Positions 59,751 to 64,000 of a DNA stretch of 64,000 bases are shown here, one piece after another. The stretch comes from Sphingomonas jinjuensis (GTDB lineage Bacteria > Pseudomonadota > Alphaproteobacteria > Sphingomonadales > Sphingomonadaceae): positions 221,908-285,907 of the forward strand of contig NZ_JACIEV010000005.1 of assembly GCF_014197105.1 (NCBI RefSeq), written 5' to 3'. The notes under the pieces are model-generated. The model ran no database searches. It saw only the letters and a list, made by a program, of their open reading frames with translations, and was not told the DNA's origin. How positions within the stretch are numbered: the first letter of the stretch is position 1; the number at the start of each line of letters is the position of its first letter. The translations under genes and the position numbers were made by a program.

Positions 59751-60227
59751 TCAACCGGCGGCGCCGGGCGGCGGCGACGAGATGAAGCCGACCTTGGCGA
59801 ACCCGGCCATCTGCATCGTGTAGATCGTGCCACCGACGCAGCGATACGGGGTATTCACGTCGGCGCGGATATGCGCTTCGGGCAGCTCGAGGTCAGGGTT
59901 GCCGGGGCCACCCTGGCGCGCGATCTCCGCCTTCAGCTTCTCCACCGCGCGGTCGAGCAGCTCCTTGCTGTTCACCTGCGTGGTGTTCCAGTACACCGCG
60001 CACTGGCCCGCCGCATCGGTGGTCACCGACAGCGAGACGTTCTCGGGCTTGGTCGTCGTCGGATCGAACCGCACCTGCGGCAGCTTGATGCCCTTCACCG
60101 TCTGGATCGCGACCGGAACCGCGATCAGAAAGATGATGAGCAGAACCAGCATCACGTCCACGAGAGGGGTCGTATTGATGTCCGACATCGGTTTTTCGGT
60201 GGAGTCACCACCCGTGCTCATCGCCAT
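59751..60227 (-). CDS. exbD: ExbD-family biopolymer transporter
   Basis: 158 residues. The transmembrane helix NTTPLVDVMLVLLIIFLIAVP carries the same essential Asp (PLVDVML). Its periplasmic domain has an unusual Cys pair (GQCAVYW and YRCVGG), absent from the downstream paralogue, and ends VGFISSPPPG. Two different ExbDs likely form heterodimers or serve different receptors. 31 bp before the next exbD. Confidence 0.93.
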   Translation of the reverse strand: MAMSTGGDSTEKPMSDINTTPLVDVMLVLLIIFLIAVPVAIQTVKGIKLPQVRFDPTTTKPENVSLSVTTDAAGQCAVYWNTTQVNSKELLDRAVEKLKAEIARQGGPGNPDLELPEAHIRADVNTPYRCVGGTIYTMQMAGFAKVGFISSPPPGAAG

Positions 60228-60257
60228 GTGAGAGCTATCCTATCCTTCAGATCTTTG

Positions 60258-60281
60258 CTGCCGGCTGAACGGGGCCGGCAG
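60258..60281 (-). promoter_or_regulatory. Intercistronic hairpin between exbB and exbD
   Basis: CTGCCGGC-N8-GCCGGCAG in the 92-bp gap between exbB and the first exbD. No T-run follows, so rather an mRNA processing or stabilising element that would let exbB be made at a higher level than exbD. Confidence 0.4.
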
Positions 60282-60319
60282 GAGTGGCGGGAACCGGTGC
60301 CGGCCCCCGCCCATTCACC

Positions 60320-61111
60320 TCAGGCGCGGGTCTGGACGCCGCCGGCCTGACCGGCCGTCGTGGTCGCGCCCGGATTGGTCTTGGCCGGAGCCGTCGCCGG
60401 CGAACCGATCGACGGACGGACCGCACCGTTCGAGGCGAGGAAGCCGAGCACGTCGTTCGAGAAGGCCGACAGGTCTTCCGCGATCGACTTGTTGCGGCGC
60501 TGCAGCCAGTTGTAGGCGAGCACGGCCGGAACCGCGACGACCAGGCCGAGTGCGGTCATGATGAGCGCCTCACCGACCGGACCGGCGACCTTGTCGATCG
60601 AAGGATCGCCCGACGCACCGATCTTGATCAGCGCGCGATAGATGCCGACGACTGTACCGAACAGGCCGATGAACGGCGCGGTCGCACCGACCGTCGCGAG
60701 GAAGGCGAGACCGCCACCCAGACGCGAGTTGATCGCGGCTTCCGAACGCGCGAGCGAGCCGTGCAGCCAGTCGTGCGCCTCGACCGGATCGGTCAGCTTC
60801 TGGTGCTGGTCCTGCGCGGCCAGGCCGTCGTCGACCAGCTGCTTGTAGGCCGAATTCTTGTCGAGCTTGGCAGCGCCCTCGCGCAACGAGTTCGACTTCC
60901 AGAAGCCCTGACGGACGCGCTTCGCCTGGTTCATGATCTTCTGCTGCTCGAACAGCTTCGAGAACATGATGTAGAACGACACGACCGACATCAGCACCAG
61001 GATGCTGAACACCGACTGCGAGATAATGCCGCCTTCGCGGAGCGCCGAGGCGAGGCCGAACTGATTCTCGGCAGCGGAGGGCGCAGCCGCCGCAAGGATA
61101 GTGGTAATCAT
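60320..61111 (-). CDS. exbB: ExbB/TolQ-family motor protein
   Basis: 263 residues. The first transmembrane helix is SQSVFSILVLMSVVSFYIMFSKL (about 32-54), and the MotA/TolQ/ExbB core has LAFLATVGATAPFIGLFGTVVGIYRAL and GEALIMTALGLVVAVPAVLAYNWLQ. It ends in a Pro/Ala/Thr tail. Pairs with the ExbDs to drive TonB with the proton gradient. Confidence 0.95.
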   Translation of the reverse strand: MITTILAAAAPSAAENQFGLASALREGGIISQSVFSILVLMSVVSFYIMFSKLFEQQKIMNQAKRVRQGFWKSNSLREGAAKLDKNSAYKQLVDDGLAAQDQHQKLTDPVEAHDWLHGSLARSEAAINSRLGGGLAFLATVGATAPFIGLFGTVVGIYRALIKIGASGDPSIDKVAGPVGEALIMTALGLVVAVPAVLAYNWLQRRNKSIAEDLSAFSNDVLGFLASNGAVRPSIGSPATAPAKTNPGATTTAGQAGGVQTRA

Positions 61112-61148
61112 GGTTGCGTTGATCCCTCTAAGAATGTCTTCGCATGGA

Positions 61149-61178
61149 CCGGGGCGGCGCGACGGGCGCCCGCCCCGG
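61149..61178 (-). promoter_or_regulatory. Intercistronic hairpin between tonB and exbB
   Basis: CCGGGGCGG-N12-CCGCCCCGG with 9-bp arms in the 75-bp gap. No T-run. Like the exbB-exbD hairpin it probably affects relative mRNA stability. Confidence 0.4.
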
Positions 61179-61186
61179 GAAAGCTA

Positions 61187-61855
61187 TCATTGTTCCGGCA
61201 GCGTCCAACGGACCGGCAGATTATAGGTCGAGCTGATGGCGGTGCCATTCTCGTCCTTCGCCGGGCTGAAACGGACCCTGCTTTTCGCGATCCGGCACGT
61301 GGTGGCGTCCAGATCCGAATTGCCGCTCGACGTCGTCACCGAGCAATCGGTGACGCGGCCGTCGGTGCCGACCGTCAAACGGGCGACCACGCGACCCTGC
61401 GCACCGGCACGAATGGCCGACGGCGGGTAGTTGTCCGAGCTGAAGAACTGGCCCGGGTTACCCTTCAGACCGGCCGCCTGCGACACCCGCGGCGGAGCCG
61501 GGGCGGGAGCGGGCGGGGCCGGCGGCGCGGCGATCGGAGTCGGCACGAACACCGGGGGCGGCGTCGGCACGGTCGCGATCGCGACGGGCGGCGGGTTCGG
61601 ATTCTGCACGATCGGCGGCGGCGACACCACCGGCGGCGGCGTCATCGGCTGATCGGGCGGCGGGGGCGGCGGCTCGTCCGGCGGCGGCGGCGGCGGCTCC
61701 TCCACGTCGAAGGTATTCAGCTTCTCACTCGCCTTCTTCACGTACTGGTACGCGAGGCCGGTGACGAAGGCGTAGCCCAGCGCGGCATGGATGAGCGCGA
61801 CGATGACGATCGCCACGATCTTGCCGCCGGACATCTTCTGGTCAGCATAGGCCAT
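61187..61855 (-). CDS. tonB: TonB energy transducer
   Basis: 222 residues. N-terminal transmembrane anchor (GKIVAIVIVALIHAALGYAF, residues ~11-30), a long Pro-rich periplasmic spacer (PPPPPPDEPPPPPPDQP and beyond, about 55-135) and a C-terminal TonB domain (YPPSAIRAGAQGRVVARLTVGTDGRV... IAKSRVRFSPAKDENG). It connects the inner-membrane motor to outer-membrane receptors such as that at 21-24 kb. The gene starts the tonB-exbB-exbD-exbD operon; AGGGAG is upstream. Confidence 0.95.
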   Translation of the reverse strand: MAYADQKMSGGKIVAIVIVALIHAALGYAFVTGLAYQYVKKASEKLNTFDVEEPPPPPPDEPPPPPPDQPMTPPPVVSPPPIVQNPNPPPVAIATVPTPPPVFVPTPIAAPPAPPAPAPAPPRVSQAAGLKGNPGQFFSSDNYPPSAIRAGAQGRVVARLTVGTDGRVTDCSVTTSSGNSDLDATTCRIAKSRVRFSPAKDENGTAISSTYNLPVRWTLPEQ

Positions 61856-62079
61856 TCAGCAACGACACTCCCTAAATTTCGCGGGCCGACGCAGGTTTCC
61901 CCTTGCGGGGCCCACGCAGCGGCCTTCTGGTCCGGCTAGCGGTACCGGATGCAGATCGCGAGTCCTATCTTGACGCTACGACCGGTGCAAACGCTTTGTC
62001 GGACGCAACAAACGTACAATCGGCGCATGGCGCATTTATGACTGTATCGCAAAGCCCCCTTTCGTTAGCAGGATGGACA

Positions 62080-62928
62080 ATGATTACTTATGTTTCATCG
62101 GTGCTCGCGCTCGCGCTGGCGGCCCCCCTCGCCGCCCAGACCTCGATGCCCGCACCGCTCGCCGCTGGCGTCGCCTATGCCGATGTCGCCGACCTCGTCG
62201 GTGCCGCGCCGGTGATCGCCGACGCGACGATCCGCTCGACCGCGAAGGTAAAGCCTGCCGATGCGCCGGGCCTCGCTCCCGGCCTCACCCGCTACTATGT
62301 CGAGGCGGACGTGACGGCGCTGATCAGGGGGCGTGACGGCATCCCGCCGCGGATCGGCTATCTGCTCGATGTGGGCACCGGCGCCGACGGCCGCCTGCCC
62401 AAGCTGAAGAGGGCCCGGGTCCTGCTGTTCGCCCGCCCCACCCAGGCGGCGGGCCAGCTCCAGCTGGTCGCGCCCGACGCCCAGCTCGCCTGGACGCCGG
62501 CGCTCGACGCCCGGGTGCGCAGCGTCGCCACCGCGCTCGTCGCGCGCGATGCGCCGCCGCGGATCACCGGAATCGGCAACGCCTTCCACGTCCCCGGCGC
62601 GCTGCCGGGCGAAGGCGAGACCCAGGTGTTCCTGACCACCGCCAACGGCCCGCCTGTGTCGCTCACCGTGCTGCGCCGTCCCGGCGAGCAGCCGCGCTGG
62701 GCGGTGGCGCTGTCGGAAATCGTCGACGAGGCCGCCGGCCCGCCGCAGCGCGATACGCTGCTCTGGTATCGCCTCGCCTGCTCGCTGCCCCGCGCGCTGC
62801 CCGAACGCAGCACGCAGAGCCTGTCGGCGGAAGACGCCGCCGCCGCCCGCCAGGACTATGGCTTCGTGCTGCAGCAGCTTGGCGCCTGCGTGCGCACGCG
62901 CGCTATCGCCGGTGGCGTACCAGCGTGA
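62080..62928 (+). CDS. Exported protein of unknown function
   Basis: 282 residues from ATG 62080, preceded by AGGATGG; a further ATG at 62038 is in frame. The N-terminus is a signal peptide (MITYVSSVLALALAAPLAAQTS). The body is a mostly beta-looking domain with LAPGLTRYYVEADVTALIRGRDG and RVLLFARP, and ends CVRTRAIAGGVPA. I do not recognise a family. Its 3' end overlaps the convergent folB end by 26 bp. Divergent from tonB, 224 bp away. Confidence 0.75.
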   Translation: MITYVSSVLALALAAPLAAQTSMPAPLAAGVAYADVADLVGAAPVIADATIRSTAKVKPADAPGLAPGLTRYYVEADVTALIRGRDGIPPRIGYLLDVGTGADGRLPKLKRARVLLFARPTQAAGQLQLVAPDAQLAWTPALDARVRSVATALVARDAPPRITGIGNAFHVPGALPGEGETQVFLTTANGPPVSLTVLRRPGEQPRWAVALSEIVDEAAGPPQRDTLLWYRLACSLPRALPERSTQSLSAEDAAAARQDYGFVLQQLGACVRTRAIAGGVPA

Positions 62929-63274
62929 TGCCGATCGATTCGCCCGCCTCGGCGATCGCGAGCTTGACGATCTTTATCATCACCCGCTGAACACGGGCGT
63001 CGCCGACGAACATCGTCTCGCAGATGTGGTCGGCGACCCCCTCGATCAGCGTGAAGTGGACGCCCGGCGGCAATGCCGCGGTCGCCGCATGCTTCAGGTC
63101 GAGATAGTTCTTCGACGCCGAGAGAGGCGTGTCCGGCGCAAAATGCTCGGGACAGCTCAAATCGACCGTTAAGGAGATGCGCAGCGGCTGCGGCAGATGG
63201 GTTTCTTCAGAATAGACGCCGGTCAGCACCATGACTTCGAGGTCGTGGACTTCCAGCTGGAGGCTGTCGTGCAT
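62903..63274 (-). CDS. folB: Dihydroneopterin aldolase
   Basis: 123 residues from ATG 63274. Converts dihydroneopterin to 6-hydroxymethyldihydropterin and glycolaldehyde in folate synthesis. Family marks: LEVHDLEVMVLTGVYSEE, YLDLKHAA and HFTLIEGVADHICETMF, with Glu-x2-Ala at the active site, and VMIKIVKLAIAEAGESIG at the end. Length normal. Converges with the unknown exported protein. Confidence 0.9.
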   Translation of the reverse strand: MHDSLQLEVHDLEVMVLTGVYSEETHLPQPLRISLTVDLSCPEHFAPDTPLSASKNYLDLKHAATAALPPGVHFTLIEGVADHICETMFVGDARVQRVMIKIVKLAIAEAGESIGITLVRHRR

Positions 63275-63357
63275 GGCGCCGCGGCATAGTCGTGGGCGCA
63301 CGCGTCGGCAACGTTTGCCGCTTGCCTTTGCCACGCGCGACGACGAAGGGGCCGCTC

Positions 63358-63870
63358 ATGGTCGATTTCGTCCCTCTCGCCTCCGTCGATCCGGCCGCCG
63401 TCGAGGCGCTGCTCGACCACGCCTTCGGCACGGGCCGGCACGCGCGTACCGCCTACAAGGTGCGCGGCGATGCGGCGCCGATCGATGCGCTGTGCCTCGC
63501 CGCGGTCGAGGACGGCGCACTCGTCGGCACCATCCAATGCTGGCCGATCACGCTGACCGATAACGAAGGCATCACTCATCCGCTGGTGATGATCGGCCCG
63601 GTCGCGGTCGAGCCGGCGCGGCAGCGCGACGGGCTGGGCCGGATGCTGATGACGCATGCGCTCAACGCCGCGGCGGCGCAGGGGCTCGACCAGGCGATGA
63701 TGCTGATCGGTGATCCCGCCTATTACGGTAGATTTTTCGGTTTCGACGCCGCCGCCACCGCCGGCTGGCGTCTCCCCGGCCCGGTCGAGCGCGAACGCCT
63801 GCTGGCGAAGGGCCGCGATGTGCCCGCCGTGGCGGGAGAGCTGGGGCCGAGGGTGACGGTCGAGGCGTAA
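63358..63870 (+). CDS. GNAT family N-acetyltransferase
   Basis: 170 residues from ATG 63358. The acetyl-CoA binding motif GPVAVEPARQRDGLGRMLMTHALNAA (about 81-106) has the Arg/Gln-x-x-Gly-x-Gly/Ala signature, followed by ILIGDPAYYGRFFGFDAA-like motif of the YhbS subgroup. Substrate is unknown. It stands 20 bp before a repeat element. Confidence 0.88.
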   Translation: MVDFVPLASVDPAAVEALLDHAFGTGRHARTAYKVRGDAAPIDALCLAAVEDGALVGTIQCWPITLTDNEGITHPLVMIGPVAVEPARQRDGLGRMLMTHALNAAAAQGLDQAMMLIGDPAYYGRFFGFDAAATAGWRLPGPVERERLLAKGRDVPAVAGELGPRVTVEA

Positions 63871-63890
63871 TAGGCTCTGCCGCAATATAC

Positions 63891-63906
63891 CGTCATGCCG
63901 AACTCG
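63891..63906. repeat. Truncated arm of the 85-bp REP/MITE-like element, cut by an IS
   Basis: CGTCATGCCGAACTCG is the first 16 bases of the element at 43604 and 52651. The match stops at 63906-63907 and the IS5-like sequence follows at once. The missing second half should lie beyond the other side of the insertion sequence. Confidence 0.7.
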
Positions 63907-64000
63907 GGCGTGTCATCACTTGAGTGTGATGAAGGCCGCGACGAGATGGACGGCACCGAGGAAGGCGACGGCTCGCTTGTCATATCGGGTGGCGATGGCG
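63907..64000 (-). mobile_element. IS5-family insertion sequence, end of the element
   Basis: The minus strand encodes, from the window edge to the stop at 63916-63918, the C-terminal 27 residues AIATRYDKRAVAFLGAVHLV..., typical of IS5 transposases; the stop is 9 bp from the apparent IS end (GGCGTGTCATCAC). The element continues outside the window. Confidence 0.7.
63916..64000 (-). CDS. IS5-family transposase, C-terminal end only
   Basis: Codons run from 63999 down to the TGA at 63916-63918. The visible part, AIATRYDKRAVAFLGAVHLV then AAFITLK, is the conserved tail of IS5 transposases (RIATRYDK...FLAAVHLA... in many members). Only 27 residues are visible; the DDE catalytic residues lie outside the window, so I cannot say whether the element is intact. 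Confidence 0.75.
   Translation of the reverse strand, partial: AIATRYDKRAVAFLGAVHLVAAFITLK

Overview
The window looks like a chromosomal segment of a high-GC alphaproteobacterium, most likely a sphingomonad (Sphingomonas or a close relative). Supporting signs are the alphaproteobacterial pyruvate dehydrogenase E1 pair with a lipoyl domain on E1-beta, a UPF0262 gene, sulfite reductase genes interleaved with DUF2849 and DUF934, a TonB-ExbB-ExbD-ExbD operon, a large TonB-dependent receptor with FecI/FecR regulators, a CtrA-type TTAA-N7-TTAA regulatory site and abundant short palindromic intergenic repeats. This assignment is inference from gene content; no rRNA or tRNA gene was found.

Layout. 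1-5038: end of a short-chain dehydrogenase, a small secreted protein, gyrA with a coupled DUF952 gene, then DUF488 and VOC genes. 5190-9445: NdvA-type ABC exporter, trmFO, and an opposite-strand pair of squalene/phytoene synthase-like and EF-hand proteins. 9493-11986: three Tad-type pseudopilin-like genes (two TadE, one TadG with a von Willebrand domain) without the rest of a tad locus. 12008-18069: pdhA-pdhB, then MFS transporter, cysK and a SleB-type cell wall hydrolase, the last three with overlapping ends. 18074-20251: O-antigen ligase-like membrane protein and a MarR regulator. 20253-27909: a probable glycan-uptake locus (FecI-type sigma, FecR, STN-containing TonB-dependent receptor, DUF218 protein, and a divergent GH92 alpha-mannosidase). 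27917-34713: ispE, a TPR protein, ETF-ubiquinone oxidoreductase, then divergent UDG-like protein and lytic transglycosylase. 34889-38748: moaB, a deacetylase-family hydrolase, an esterase, rppH and a DUF481 barrel protein.

38828-42293 is a tightly overlapping M20 hydrolase-astA-astB operon for arginine succinylation. 42684-46355 (cysD-cysNC-cysQ) and 48699-52632 (cobA-DUF2849-cysI-DUF934-cysH) together form a nearly complete sulfate assimilation pathway: ATP sulfurylase, APS kinase, APS/PAPS reductase, sulfite reductase and siroheme methylase; cysK at 15875 completes it to cysteine. 52768-57910 holds dnaB, UPF0262, a GH25-like protein, and a run of nucleotide-metabolism genes (cdd, a frameshifted nucleosidase, a Nudix gene, dcd). 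58079-61855 has a small TPR-like secreted protein, about 750 bp with no convincing gene, and the tonB-exbB-exbD-exbD operon. The window ends with a hypothetical exported protein, folB, a GNAT acetyltransferase and the 3' end of an IS5-like transposase that seems to have landed in a repeat.

Most genes are ordinary core genes. The most distinctive observations are a palindromic repeat in frame inside ispE, a single-base frameshift in the nucleosidase gene, two tandem CtrA-type boxes before a small membrane protein, three 26-bp tandem repeats between dnaB and UPF0262, two equal-length (85-bp) REP/MITE-like elements, and the FecI/FecR/TonB-receptor/DUF218/GH92 locus. I saw no CRISPR array, prophage or obvious new defence system.
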